Numbered from the stretch's first letter, positions 1 through 9,410 are shown. The stretch: 64,000 nt of DNA from CAZIMM01 sp964540415 (GCA_964540415.1 CAZIMM010000001.1:62001-126000), one strand, 5' to 3'. Notes: generated by a model from the letters alone, not told the origin. Numbers and translations are program-made.

Positions 1-489
1 GATGTTTTTGATTGCCTGCGGAAGCACGATTTTGAGCATTGTTGTTGAATAGCTCAGCCCCAGTGAGCGCCCCGCCTCCATCTGGCCGGAATCAACCGCG
101 AGGATTCCGCTGCGGATAATCTCCGCAACATAGGCGCTTGAGTTGATGCCGAAAACAATAATTGCAATCAGCAGCGCCTTTTGGGGCACTCCTCGCAGAG
201 AGCCCGCAAAAATGCCGAAATAGCAAAGAAGAAGCTGCACCATAACCGGTGTGCCTCTGATAACCGTAATATACAGCGTTGCAATTTTGTCGAGAAATTT
301 TCCGAATATGCTTTTGTGCGGAGTGACCTTGACTACGGCAAGAAGCGTGCCGAGCACAATTCCGATCACAAGAGCGAAAAACGCCATGAGCAGGGTGTAC
401 TTCAGACCCTCGAGCATCATGGCATAGCCTCTGTTCTCAACGAAAATCATCCATGCTGTTTTGAAGAAATTAACAATACCGTCAAACAT
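1..489 (-). CDS. Polar amino-acid ABC transporter permease, partial (3' end outside window)
   Basis: Inner-membrane subunit of a HisM/GlnP-type amino-acid importer. The ATG at 489 opens a frame that stays open to the window edge, giving 163 visible residues. It begins MFDGIVNFFK and continues with hydrophobic helices. The cytoplasmic EAA-type loop that contacts the ATPase is visible near the cut (EAGRSLGLSYSTTMLKIVLP). The gene follows the binding-protein gene on the same strand, with a hairpin terminator between them, so it belongs to the same importer. The ATPase gene is presumably beyond the left edge. No strong Shine-Dalgarno sequence precedes the ATG. Confidence 0.88.
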   Translation of the reverse strand, partial: MFDGIVNFFKTAWMIFVENRGYAMMLEGLKYTLLMAFFALVIGIVLGTLLAVVKVTPHKSIFGKFLDKIATLYITVIRGTPVMVQLLLCYFGIFAGSLRGVPQKALLIAIIVFGINSSAYVAEIIRSGILAVDSGQMEAGRSLGLSYSTTMLKIVLPQAIKNI

Positions 490-582
490 TTTTTATCAGT
501 CAACTGCCTTTGTCTTTATCATGCACGGCAAAGCGAAAACTATGCCGCATCTGCTTTTTGCCCGACTCCCTGCCTTGTTTAA

Positions 583-622
583 GAAAAAAACAGGGGCTGT
601 CCCAACACTCGGGATAGCCCCG
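583..622 (-). terminator. Intercistronic terminator or attenuator between binding protein and permease
   Basis: An 11-bp stem (593-603 with 611-621, one G-U pair) encloses a 7-nt loop. On the minus strand it is followed by a U-rich run (complement of 583-590). It lies 19 bp after the binding-protein stop and about 100 bp before the permease start. Such hairpins let binding protein be made in excess over permease. Confidence 0.8.
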
Positions 623-640
623 TGGCAAAAGGTCTTTTCT

Positions 641-1447
641 TTATGCGAGATTCCAGCGTGAAAGCAGGGTGTCATAGGTGCCGTCTGCCTTGAGCTCTGC
701 GAGAGCGGCGTTGACCTTGTCAAGCAGCTCCGTGTTGTCCTTCTGAACGGCAATACCGTATTCCTCAACCGTCAGCGGAATGTCGATAACGCGGACACCC
801 TCGTTGCCCTTCGCGCCGGCTGCCTCCTTGGCAACGGAATCATCCATGATAACCGCGTCAACAGAGTTGTTCTTGAGGTCGGCAATGGCAAGGCTGATGT
901 TTTCATAAATCTTGATGTTTGCGTTTTCTATGCCGGCAAAGCCCCATTCTTCGTCACCCTCGGCATAGAACTGACCGGTGAAGCCGGAGCAGACGCCGAT
1001 ATTTTTGCCGGCAAGCTGAGAATCAAGGGTCTGCTTGTCTGTGCCGGTGAAGGTTGTGTCGTCCGCATTGACAATCAGAATCTGAGCCGCACCGCTGTAA
1101 TACGCATCCGAAAAATCAACTGACAGCTTGCGCTTCGCATTGATTGTCAGGCCGGAAATGGCAAGGTCGCAGGTGCCCTGCGGGAGGGAAGCGACAACAC
1201 CGTCAAACTCCATGTTCTGATAATTGACCTTCACGTCCATTTTTTCGGCGACAGCGTTCATCAGGTCAATGTCGAAGCCGACATATTCGTTGGTTGCCGG
1301 GTCAATGGATTCAAAGGGTTCAAACTCCGCGTTGGTTGCAACGTTGAGGGTTTTGGAGCCATCCTGTGAACCGGAGCATCCGGCAAAACAGCAAACGGCA
1401 AAAACCGCGGAAAGAATGAGTGCGAGTGCTTTGAATGTTTTTTTCAA
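641..1447 (-). CDS. Amino-acid ABC transporter substrate-binding lipoprotein
   Basis: Extracytoplasmic solute receptor (SBP_bac_3 family) for a polar amino-acid importer, 268 residues. The chosen start is TTG at 1447 because AAGGAG (1457-1462) lies 9 nt upstream; the longer ATG frame at 1477 has no comparable site. The N terminus is a lipoprotein signal: MKKTF, a hydrophobic core, then the lipobox FAGC with lipidated Cys24. The mature part shows the family's opening strand (LNVATNAEFEPFE) and the domain-1 signature around GFDIDLMNAVAEKM. The substrate cannot be fixed from sequence. It starts 30 bp after the GPH transporter gene and is followed by a terminator and the permease. Confidence 0.93.
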   Translation of the reverse strand: MKKTFKALALILSAVFAVCCFAGCSGSQDGSKTLNVATNAEFEPFESIDPATNEYVGFDIDLMNAVAEKMDVKVNYQNMEFDGVVASLPQGTCDLAISGLTINAKRKLSVDFSDAYYSGAAQILIVNADDTTFTGTDKQTLDSQLAGKNIGVCSGFTGQFYAEGDEEWGFAGIENANIKIYENISLAIADLKNNSVDAVIMDDSVAKEAAGAKGNEGVRVIDIPLTVEEYGIAVQKDNTELLDKVNAALAELKADGTYDTLLSRWNLA

Positions 1448-1477
1448 TTTGTATATCTCCTTAAAAATAATAAACAA

Positions 1478-3022
1478 TTAAGCGGGGGTGGAAGGGGCTG
1501 CGCCGCTCGGCGGAATTGTGCCGTCTGTCATGTCGCGCTGCAGCTTTTCACGGCGGGCAAGAAGCTCCTCATACATCTGCTCTCTCTTTTTGCCGGAGAG
1601 GGTGTAGAAGAACTTCGGAATCATGCCGAGAAAACCGGTGACAAGCGGCAGGAAGGTGCTCATCATGAACAGATAATATTTTGTTTTGTCGCTCTGATTG
1701 AGATATCCCGCGCCCTGCTCGTAGCCTATGCTCTTGAGCAGGAAGGTTTTGAAGGTTGCGCCGAAGGTGCCGACAAGCTTTGTGGCAAGCCCCTTGGCAA
1801 CGCCCGTCATCGCTTCCGTGCGGTAGCCGTTCTTCCATTCGCAGTAGTCCATAGACTCATTGAAAAGCTCTGTCGGAATTACGCGGCGAAGACCCCAAAC
1901 CGTCATAAACAGTGTTTCCTGCGCCATAATCACGGGAATCATAACGGACTTCTTTTTGTACAGTCCGTTCACCCTGCCTCCGATTGAACCGATCAGGAAA
2001 ACGCCGCCGAACAGAATATCTCCGGTGTGTGCGCCGAGGAACCAGAGGAATTTTGTTGAGAACCTGCGTCTGAACCACGGCACCCAGGTGAAGCTGGTGG
2101 TGGAAACGAAAGCTCCGGGGATTCCGACGATGATGCTGATTGTGGCACTGCCGAGAACGTCGATATAATAATTTGTCATGCCGACGCCGACGGAGAATGC
2201 ACCGAGGAACTCCGAAAGAGCAATAATCAGAATCGGTTTGTTGTTGATGATTGACTTAATGCCCTGTTTAATGCTCGGGCGCTCAACGGATTGAACAACC
2301 CTTTCCCTGCCGATCAGGAAGAAAATGAAAGCCAATGTACCGCCGACTATCGTTGTGAAAAGACCCATTGTGATGTAAGCCGACTTCATTTTGATTTGAA
2401 CCTTGCCCATGTTGATGAGGTCAATGAGGAAGGTCATCAGATATTCGGGAAGTCTCTCAAAAACTCCGGATAAAAGCTCGGCAATCATAATCAGCCTTGT
2501 TCTGTCAACGGGGTGAGGGGTGATTGTTGCGAGCATACCGGTTTGAGATATGCCCCGGAAGGTGCCGGCAGTCTCCCTCAGAATTGCCAGAACAAAGTAA
2601 AAAATAAATTTGGAAATATCCTCCTCGCCTTTGCCCTGAAAGATGACGGGCATGAGCCAGTAGGAACACGTGGCAAGCGTGCCGGGAATTGCAAGAGCAA
2701 CCAGATAGGGCTTGAACTTACCCCAACGGGTACGGGTTTTGTCAATGATAACGCCGGTGAAAGTGTCGTTGATAACATCCCATATGCCGTTGACGAAGGT
2801 GACAATACCAAGGAACTTGAAATCAATGAGCAAAACCTCATAAATAAAGCGCTCATTGTATTTGTCGATGTTGAAGCTTTTTGAGCCATCGAACAAAACA
2901 TAGGCAATTGTCTCTTTCAAGCCGACATATCGCCTGTCTTGATAAACAAGACTTCGCTGCTTTTCCTCGAGCTGTTCATTTTCAATCTCGACAACTGCAG
3001 CCTGTGTGGTTTCTTTTGCCAA
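1478..3022 (-). CDS. GPH-family (MelB-like) sugar:cation symporter 1
   Basis: Major-facilitator membrane protein of the glycoside-pentoside-hexuronide family, 514 residues, normally importing glycosides, pentosides or hexuronides with a cation. Family marks: WDVIND at 81-86 and DKTRTRWGKFKPY at 94-106, the conserved loop between helices 2 and 3, followed by about ten more hydrophobic segments. The first 35 residues are hydrophilic and acidic. It starts 15 bp after its paralogue (3038-4561), with which it shares many blocks (the RTRWGKFKPYL, SIKQGI and YCEWKNGYRTE regions), so the pair is a tandem duplication. The partial sequence does not show the substrate. Confidence 0.88.
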   Translation of the reverse strand: MAKETTQAAVVEIENEQLEEKQRSLVYQDRRYVGLKETIAYVLFDGSKSFNIDKYNERFIYEVLLIDFKFLGIVTFVNGIWDVINDTFTGVIIDKTRTRWGKFKPYLVALAIPGTLATCSYWLMPVIFQGKGEEDISKFIFYFVLAILRETAGTFRGISQTGMLATITPHPVDRTRLIMIAELLSGVFERLPEYLMTFLIDLINMGKVQIKMKSAYITMGLFTTIVGGTLAFIFFLIGRERVVQSVERPSIKQGIKSIINNKPILIIALSEFLGAFSVGVGMTNYYIDVLGSATISIIVGIPGAFVSTTSFTWVPWFRRRFSTKFLWFLGAHTGDILFGGVFLIGSIGGRVNGLYKKKSVMIPVIMAQETLFMTVWGLRRVIPTELFNESMDYCEWKNGYRTEAMTGVAKGLATKLVGTFGATFKTFLLKSIGYEQGAGYLNQSDKTKYYLFMMSTFLPLVTGFLGMIPKFFYTLSGKKREQMYEELLARREKLQRDMTDGTIPPSGAAPSTPA

Positions 3023-3037
3023 GCATATTCCCCTTTC

Positions 3038-4561
3038 TTAAACCGCGGAGGTAGCGTCGCCTTCCTCCCCGATAACATTCTTTGACATCTCGGCGCGTCT
3101 TGCGCGCAGCTCCGCATACATTTTGTCTCTCTTGGCTCCGCCAAGGTCATAAAACAGCTTAGGAATGATGCCGAAAATGCCTGTAACAACCGGGAGAATG
3201 CTGAACATAACGAAGATTTTATACTTGGTGTCGTCGCTCTGGGTATTGAATTCGGCGCCCTGCTGGTAGCCGATTGCGCTGAGGATGAAGTTTTTGATTG
3301 TGCCGCCGAGGGTCTGCACAAGCTTGACCGCGATGCCTTTGGCAACACCTGTCATGCCCTCCGTACGGTATCCATTTTTCCATTCGCAGTAGTCCATCGC
3401 CTCGTTGAGCATTTCGGAGGGGATGACCTTGCGAAGGCCGTAAATCGTCATGAACAGGGTTTCATAAATTGTGAGTACCGGTATCATGACGGATTTCTTT
3501 TTGTAAAGTCCGTTCACCTTGCCTCCGATTGAACCGATCAGGAAGACAATCACCATGAGGAGGTTGTTGAAATGCGAACCGACAATCCAGAGAGCCTTGG
3601 TTGAAAACTTGCTGCGAGCCCACGGAACGTAGGAATAGCTCACGGGAGAAACAACAGCACCGGGAATGCCGACAATTGTGGAAATTGATGCCGCGCCGAG
3701 AACATCAACATAATAGAAATTGCTGCCGGAGCTGATTGAGAAGGCGCTGAGGAACTCCGAAAGAGTGATGAGAAGAACGGGCTTGTTGTTGATGATGGAA
3801 ATGATTCCCTGCTTGATGCTCGGGCGGTCAACAGTCTGCATGACGCGCTCGGCGGCAATCAGCGAGAAATAAAGGGCAAACGCACCCGCAACGGCGGAGG
3901 TGATGACACCGAAGCCGACATAAAGCGAGGGCATGGAAATCTTGACAACGTTGTGGTTGACAAGGTCAATCATGAGGCCCATGATGAGCTCCGGGCCTTT
4001 TTCAACAAAGCCGGAAAGAAGGTTTGCCTGAGTGATGAGACGCGTGCGGTCGCGCACATCCGGCGTGATTGTTGCAAGCATACCGGTTCGCGCGATGTTG
4101 CGCAGGCTTTCTGCAAGGTTTTTGAAAACCAGAAGCACCAAATAAAAAACCAGCTTTGAGCGCAGCCACTCTCCGGAACCGGGGAAGAAGACAGGCATCA
4201 TCCAGTAAATGCAGGTCATGAGCATGCCCGGGCCGGCGTAAAGCACCAGATAGGGCTTGAACTTGCCCCAGCGGGTGCGGGTTTTGTCAACGAGCGCGCC
4301 GAGGAAAATGTCGTTGATAACATCCCATACTCCGATTATTGCAGTGACCACTGCCTGAAAATTCAGCGCAATCTTTGCAATGTTGGTGATGTAAAGATCG
4401 TTGTATTTGTCCACGCTGAAGCTTGCCGAAATGTCATAGAGTATGTATGCAATGGTCTCTTTTGTTCCGACATAACGTCTGTTGATATGAAGCTGCCTTC
4501 TCAGCAGCTCCTCTTCCTCAGCTTCAACGGTTTTTACCGCAGCAGCCGTGTTTTCCGCCAT
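3038..4561 (-). CDS. GPH-family (MelB-like) sugar:cation symporter 2
   Basis: Second MelB-like transporter, 507 residues. The start is ATG at 4561 (MAENTAAAV), preceded by an AAAGGCGG ribosome site; the frame is open further upstream but that part has no family similarity. WDVIND sits at 79-84 and DKTRTRWGKFKPY at 92-104. It is the first gene of the transcript starting at the promoter 4626-4654 and is followed after 15 bp by its paralogue. The two may form a pair with different substrates or act together. An inverted repeat at the transcription start suggests control by a repressor. Confidence 0.87.
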   Translation of the reverse strand: MAENTAAAVKTVEAEEEELLRRQLHINRRYVGTKETIAYILYDISASFSVDKYNDLYITNIAKIALNFQAVVTAIIGVWDVINDIFLGALVDKTRTRWGKFKPYLVLYAGPGMLMTCIYWMMPVFFPGSGEWLRSKLVFYLVLLVFKNLAESLRNIARTGMLATITPDVRDRTRLITQANLLSGFVEKGPELIMGLMIDLVNHNVVKISMPSLYVGFGVITSAVAGAFALYFSLIAAERVMQTVDRPSIKQGIISIINNKPVLLITLSEFLSAFSISSGSNFYYVDVLGAASISTIVGIPGAVVSPVSYSYVPWARSKFSTKALWIVGSHFNNLLMVIVFLIGSIGGKVNGLYKKKSVMIPVLTIYETLFMTIYGLRKVIPSEMLNEAMDYCEWKNGYRTEGMTGVAKGIAVKLVQTLGGTIKNFILSAIGYQQGAEFNTQSDDTKYKIFVMFSILPVVTGIFGIIPKLFYDLGGAKRDKMYAELRARRAEMSKNVIGEEGDATSAV

Positions 4562-4604
4562 TGTTTGTCCGCCTTTCTCACAAGTGGAAAAATAGAAAAC
4601 CGCA

Positions 4605-4619
4605 TAATGGTATACATTA
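4605..4619. promoter_or_regulatory. Possible operator (TAATG-N5-CATTA)
   Basis: A perfect 5-bp inverted repeat, TAATG/CATTA, with five bases between, sits just downstream of the -10 box of the GPH promoter and overlaps the expected transcription start. Position and symmetry suit a repressor site; no regulator gene is adjacent. Confidence 0.4.
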
Positions 4620-4625
4620 CACGGT

Positions 4626-4654
4626 ATTATAACATCTTTACTTACAAAAAGCAA
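4626..4654 (-). promoter_or_regulatory. Sigma-A promoter of the GPH transporter pair
   Basis: On the minus strand, TTGCTT (complement of 4649-4654), a 17-nt spacer and TATAAT (complement of 4626-4631). The -10 is perfect and spacing optimal. The start of transcription falls near 4619, about 58 nt before the ATG at 4561. Confidence 0.8.
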
Positions 4655-4707
4655 CTGCAGCAGGCAAATTTTTAATATAAACTGCACATACAGGCACATA
4701 CCGGCGT

Positions 4708-7700
4708 TCAGTCCCGCTTGAGCATCGGAACGAGCATGCTGATGAAAGTCCATACAAGCTGATAAATGATTATCTGCAGAGGTGTAATCTGGCCGGGGTC
4801 GGCAAAGAACGAGGTTATGGCAATGGCAAGCATTCCCGGCAGCACGCTTATCATTTGCACCGTGGCATTGATGCCCGCAATTGAGCACAGTGTGCCGGAA
4901 TTGCAGACAGTTTGCAGATATGCCGCAAGGGAGCCGTTGTGCAGCAGCTTTGCATCTGCCTTGAGCAGAGTTGTCTCCTCACACTCACGCAGAATTTTTC
5001 CCGCCGCGGCACTGACAACCTTCACGGAATTCACAGGCAGCCTGAACGTGTCGGCAACAAGAGACTCCGTTATGCCGGAATCGGTGCTGTTGACAAGGAT
5101 TGTTATTCCGCTGCGCTCGATTTTCTGCAATGCCTCAAGGATGTCCTGCTGTGTGCCGTAGCCCACAACGAACATGGCTGCGAGTTTTCCTCCGGAGGCA
5201 ACATACACAATGCGCCTGCCGTCGTGCTCATAGCGCGATTCGCGGCATTCCTCGGGCAGCTCGATGTTGTGATGAAGCATGAGGTTGCGGTTGCCCATAA
5301 GCACCCTGCGCGCGCGAATCCAGCAGGAAAGGCCGAGCTTGTCCTCATAGGTCAGATCCTCAACCTCCATGAGCAGCTCCTTGCGCCCGACGACGATTTC
5401 GTTGAACAGACCGCCCAAGGGTCCTCCCGCGGCAATTGCCGCGGAGGCAGCCAAGAGAATTGCCTCGTCAACACGCGTGCCGTTGAATTCCTTTATGCCG
5501 TGAATGGCGCATTTGTCGCTCGGGAACAGCTGCGCGGCGTTGACCGCGACGGCGTTCGTCGTTTCGCATTCGAAGGCGGCGGCATAGCCCGTGATTATCG
5601 CGCCCTGCCTGCGCAGGTGCTTGTTCACACCGGAGAGCGAAAAGTTTGACGCTAGCGCGGCGGCGGCGGGCACAGCCATGCAGACCGCTGCGGAAAAAGT
5701 GCTCAGCGCCCACATTGCGCTCTTTGTGATTACGCCGGAAACAATTGCGAACATCACGCTGAGACCCAGAGCAATCGGCACGAGCTTTGCGCACACATCG
5801 TCCACCGAGCCGCTGGCGAAGGAGTGGGAAATGAAACGGGTTGCAAATCTTGCCTTGCATGAATACCTGATGTCGGTTTCACCCGGCAATGCGTTTTGTC
5901 CCGCAGTTTCGCCGGACGCCTTGTCAAGCGTCTGAACGCAGAACAGTCCCTCACGTCCCCTTGAAACAAGAAAGCGGAAGTTTGCCTTTGTCCGCGCATA
6001 GGCACTGCGGCGGCTCAGGGCATTGAGGAACAGAATCAGCGCGGCACATGCGGCAAACACGCCCGGAGAGGGCTGAGCTGCCCTGTCCCAGAAGAGAGAG
6101 GCAACCAGACTTTGAAGTGTGCAGACTGCACCCGCGGCAAAAACCGCCGTTTCCGCATTTGCCCGGACGCGTCCGGACACAAGGGTTTTCACTCCGTCAA
6201 TGCAGTTCGGGAGGTTAAAGCCGAAGGCGACGGCAATCAACACAAAGCTCACAAGGTTTGCAAGAGATGCGCCTCCCAGAAAATCCTCGGAGGCCGCGGC
6301 GTTGAGAGAGGCGGTCAGAGAGGGGAAGCAGGCAAAAACAATCAGCGGAATCAGGCAGACAAGGGCGGCAAGCGCGCCGACGGTTGCCTGTTTTGCCCCG
6401 TGCTTCAGAAAGCCTGCGACATTTTCGAGATCGCGCGGTTTTTCATATTCCGTAGCCTGTCTGTTCAGACGGGACGCGGTGCGAGTGATTGAAAACCTTT
6501 TCGGCTTCACTCCGATTGCGGCGCTATCCTTTGAAAGCTCCTCAAAGCCCTTCTGCTTTGAAGAATGAAGCCATTCCTCGCTGGTTTCGTCATCAATTTT
6601 GAAGGTGCGGACAACCTCGCTCCTGTTTTGCAGCAGCTCGCTTTCCATTTCCGCTTCGCTCATTGTGCGGACTCTTTCAAAGCCGTCAAAGCCGGGAATC
6701 ATAAGCTGTCCGTCAATTCCGGAGGGGCTTTGACGCTGCTGACCCGAGCCGGGAGGAATCGGGATTGTTCCGGTGCGGATATACATCTGTTCACTGCCGA
6801 GATTCTGCTCGAACACCTCGTGAGCGGGCAGAATGGTCGGAACCTCATGCAGGTCTCCGGTTTTTGAACCGACGTTGTCAAAGCGCGTTTTGCCGGTGAC
6901 AATGCCCGGGCGCTCAAAGGGCTTCATCCTGATGCCGTCCTCACCGACGCGGATGTGCGGCGACGGCTTGATTTCACGGGTTTTTCCGTCCGCAGCTTCA
7001 TGGCGAATATATTCGGCTGCGTCAAAATCTATCCGGCGCGTGCGCTCCTCCGCCGGGTCGGAAAAGAATTCATCCGTCGGCTCTTCGGGGAGGGTGTACT
7101 CCGGCTCGTCTGGGAGAACATAGTCAGGCTTTTCGGGCGGAGTATACTGCTTTGTGCCGTCCGCTTCGTTTTCCGTTTCATCCCCGAACATGCTCTCCGA
7201 AAGATAATCGTCAAACGTGTTGCTTTGAGCGGGAGAATCCTCACGCTCTGCGGCGGGAGAGGGAAAAACCGTTTCCCGCTCCGTCTTAATTGGGATTGAG
7301 GCGGCATCTTCGGTTGTCTTCGGAAAAATTGCGGACACCTCGGAGGCGATTTTTTCAAATTTCTCCGTACCTCCGTAAGGTGAAAAGGCGTCCTCCTCGG
7401 GGCGCACGGGGGTATATATTTCCGATTCGTCATCGCTTATGTCTTCTGAATTATTTTCTGCCCCGAAATCCTGCGGGGTAAGCCCGAAGGTGAATATTTT
7501 ATCGGCATCGGACTCCTGCGCAGATGAATATATCCCGGGTTCGTTTTCCCTCTCCTCCCCGGCATTCAGCTCTGGAGCTGTCTCCGAATCGGAAACAAAG
7601 ACGGTAGCGGAGTCTGCCTCCTCCGGTTTTTCATCAAACTCGGACCTCTGCCTGATGCTTTTCAGCAGAGAGTCGAAAGCCTCGTCGGCATCCTGAGTCT

Positions 7701-8524
7701 TGCGTGTCAGCTCAGGGCTGTACACAGCCTCCCTGTCTCCGAAAAACGGTACGCTTTCCCTGTGCTCAAAGGTCTTTCCCTCCGCGCTCTCTGCGGCAGG
7801 GGCTTCTTTATGTTCGGCCTCCGGGAACAAATCGTCCTCCGTCACGGTGAATTTTTCTTCCGTGCTCTCGGCGGCGGGGGCTTCTTTATGTTCGGCCGCA
7901 GGGAACAAATCGTCCTCCGATACGGTGAAATTCTCCTCCGCGCTCTCGGCGGCAGGGGCTTCTTTATGTTCGGCCGCAGGAAACAAATCGTCCTCCGTCA
8001 CGGTGAATTCACCCTCCGCGCTCTCTGCGGCAGGAGCTTCTTTATGTTCGGCCGCAGGGAACAAATCGTCCTCCGGCACGGTGAATTCATCCTCTGCGCT
8101 CTCCGCGGCAGGGGCTTCTTTATGTTCGGCCGCAGGAAACAAATCGTCCTCCGTCACGGNNNNNNNNNNNNNNNNNNNNNNNNNNNNNNNNNNNNNNNNN
8201 NNNNNNNNNNNNNNNNNNNNNNNNNNNNNNNNNNNNNNNNNNNNNNNNNNNNNNNNNNNTGAAATCTTCCTCCGCGCTCTCGGCGGCGGGATATTGCTCC
8301 TGTGCCAGAAGTGAGAAAAAGTCCTCCTGCTTACCCTCATCCGGCTGTGCCGGAAAATCCGTCTGCCCGTTCCGAAGCCTCTCACTCAGCGGCTTCGCCG
8401 ACTCGAGCAGTTTATCCATATCCTCAAGACTCCAGACTGCCGGGGATTCCTCATGCACACCCGAGTCTTTTTCATTTTCGAGCTTCATCTGAACCAGAAG
8501 CTCTTCAAGCGATATATCGCTCAT
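4708..8524 (-). CDS. P-type-ATPase-like membrane protein lacking catalytic motifs, with acidic N-terminal repeats
   Basis: Very large protein (about 1,240 residues outside the 100-N gap). The start is ATG at 8524 (MSDISLEELL) with GGAGGAG 6 nt upstream. N-terminal part: acidic, disordered-looking, with a tandem 26-residue repeat (core EDDLFPAAEHKEAPAAES). C-terminal part: about eight hydrophobic helices in P1B-ATPase order. The helix carrying CMAVPAAAALA leads into GAIITGYAAAFECETTNAVA, where a true pump has the DKTGT phosphorylation motif. The later P/N-domain pattern is recognisable (RRVLMGNRNLML; VNSTDSGITESLVADTF where TGDN is expected), but TGE, DKTGT and GDGxND are all absent. I infer a non-pumping pseudo-ATPase. 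It follows rlmB by 21 bp. The two sides of the N gap are in different frames only because the gap length is arbitrary. No known named family is recognised. Confidence 0.75.
7778..8291 (-). repeat. 78-bp in-frame tandem repeat (26 residues)
   Basis: Unit boundaries recur exactly every 78 bp (the GCTTC word starts at 7802, 7880, 7958, 8036 and 8114). Five units are visible left of the N gap and part of one to its right. Each encodes EAPAAESAEEEFTVTEDDLF-type residues. Copies differ mostly at synonymous or acidic positions, so selection preserves the acidic repeat. Confidence 0.93.
8160..8259. other. Assembly gap (100 N) inside the tandem repeat
   Basis: The flanks join in perfect repeat phase: reading the gene, ...TTCA on one side and CCGTGACG... 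on the other would give F-T-V-T, as in the other units. The true missing length is therefore a multiple of 78 bp (possibly zero), not 100. Confidence 0.9.
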
Positions 8525-8545
8525 CGGCAACTCCTCCCCCCGATA

Positions 8546-9292
8546 TCAGCTTCTGCTGCGGACAACCTCAAACATCAGAATTCCCGCCGCAACAGATGCG
8601 TTGAGCGAGCCTACCCTTCCCTTCATCGGAAGCGAAACAATAAAATCACATTTTTCACGCACAAGACGGCCTATTCCGTTGCCCTCGGAGCCGACAACAA
8701 GTGCAACCGCTCCGCGAAAATCAACGGTGTTCCATGCTTCGCCGTCCATGTCCGCACCGTAAATCCAAACGCCGCGCTTTTTCAGTTCCTCAATGGCGGC
8801 AACAAGATTCGGCACGCGGACAACCGGAACATATTCAACCGCGCCCGCCGAGGTTTTCGCAACAGCCATGCCGAGAGGGGCGCTTCTTCTTTTCGGGACA
8901 ATGACCCCGTGAGCACCGGCAGCCTCCGCCGTGCGTATCACCGCGCCGAGATTGTGAGGGTCCTCCAGCTCGTCGCAGACAATGATAAACGGCTCCTCCG
9001 AGCGTTCTGCGGCAAGAGCAAAAATGTCGTCCATGTCGGAGTAGGCGTGAGCGGCGACATATGCCGCAACTCCCTGGTGGTTGCCGTCCGAGCACATATA
9101 ATCAAGCTTCTTGCGGTCAACCTCCTTGACAACAACGCCTCTTTCGCGGCACTCCCCGATTATCCTTCCGATGCTGCCGCCGCGCTCGCCTGAGGCAACA
9201 AGCAAAGTGTCGATTTCCCTGCCGCTTTTTATTGCCTCCAGCACCGCATTGCGCCCCACCAAAAGGTCGTTTGCCGGTCGTTTGTCCTCCAT
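8546..9292 (-). CDS. rlmB: 23S rRNA (guanosine-2'-O-)-methyltransferase RlmB (TrmH/SpoU family)
   Basis: Methylates the 2'-O of a guanosine in the 23S rRNA peptidyl-transferase region (G2251 in E. coli) using SAM. The 248 residues include an N-terminal substrate-binding domain (GRNAVLEAIKSG) and a C-terminal knotted SPOUT domain with all three motifs: DPHNLGAVIRTAEAAG, LVVGSEGNGI and LPMKGRVGSLNASVAAGIL. The ATG at 9292 has GGAGG 7-8 nt upstream. It is the first gene of a minus-strand unit that continues into the P-type-ATPase-like gene, divergent from spoIIE. Confidence 0.95.
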   Translation of the reverse strand: MEDKRPANDLLVGRNAVLEAIKSGREIDTLLVASGERGGSIGRIIGECRERGVVVKEVDRKKLDYMCSDGNHQGVAAYVAAHAYSDMDDIFALAAERSEEPFIIVCDELEDPHNLGAVIRTAEAAGAHGVIVPKRRSAPLGMAVAKTSAGAVEYVPVVRVPNLVAAIEELKKRGVWIYGADMDGEAWNTVDFRGAVALVVGSEGNGIGRLVREKCDFIVSLPMKGRVGSLNASVAAGILMFEVVRSRS

Positions 9293-9321
9293 TTTTGCCC
9301 CTCCTCGAATATATACATCTA

Positions 9322-9330
9322 ATTATAACA
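9322..9330 (-). promoter_or_regulatory. Extended -10 promoter for rlmB
   Basis: The minus strand reads TGTTATAAT, an extended -10 (TGn plus perfect TATAAT), 30 bp upstream of the rlmB start. No good -35 lies 17-18 bp upstream, as expected for an extended -10 promoter. Confidence 0.5.
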
Positions 9331-9404
9331 TATTCCGCCGTAAAAAACACCAATATTTAAAAAAAATCCACTATATAATGACATTTTTTTCAAGACAAGC
9401 CCCA

Positions 9405-9410
9405 TATAAT
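9405..9410 (+). promoter_or_regulatory. -10 element upstream of spoIIE
   Basis: TATAAT about 35 bp before the spoIIE start, without a clear consensus -35. In Bacillus subtilis spoIIE is driven by sigma-A RNA polymerase with Spo0A and lacks a normally spaced -35; the arrangement here is compatible, but no clean Spo0A box was found. Confidence 0.4.

Noticed and set aside
4562..4888. Long N-terminal extension of GPH symporter 2
   Set aside because: Contains the promoter and AT-rich leader; family similarity begins only after the ATG at 4561.
7700..8314. Plus-strand open frame of about 200 codons, Ser/Ala-rich, opposite the repeat protein
   Set aside because: It is the reverse-complement shadow of the 78-bp repeats, which keep all frames open; no ribosome site, no homology.
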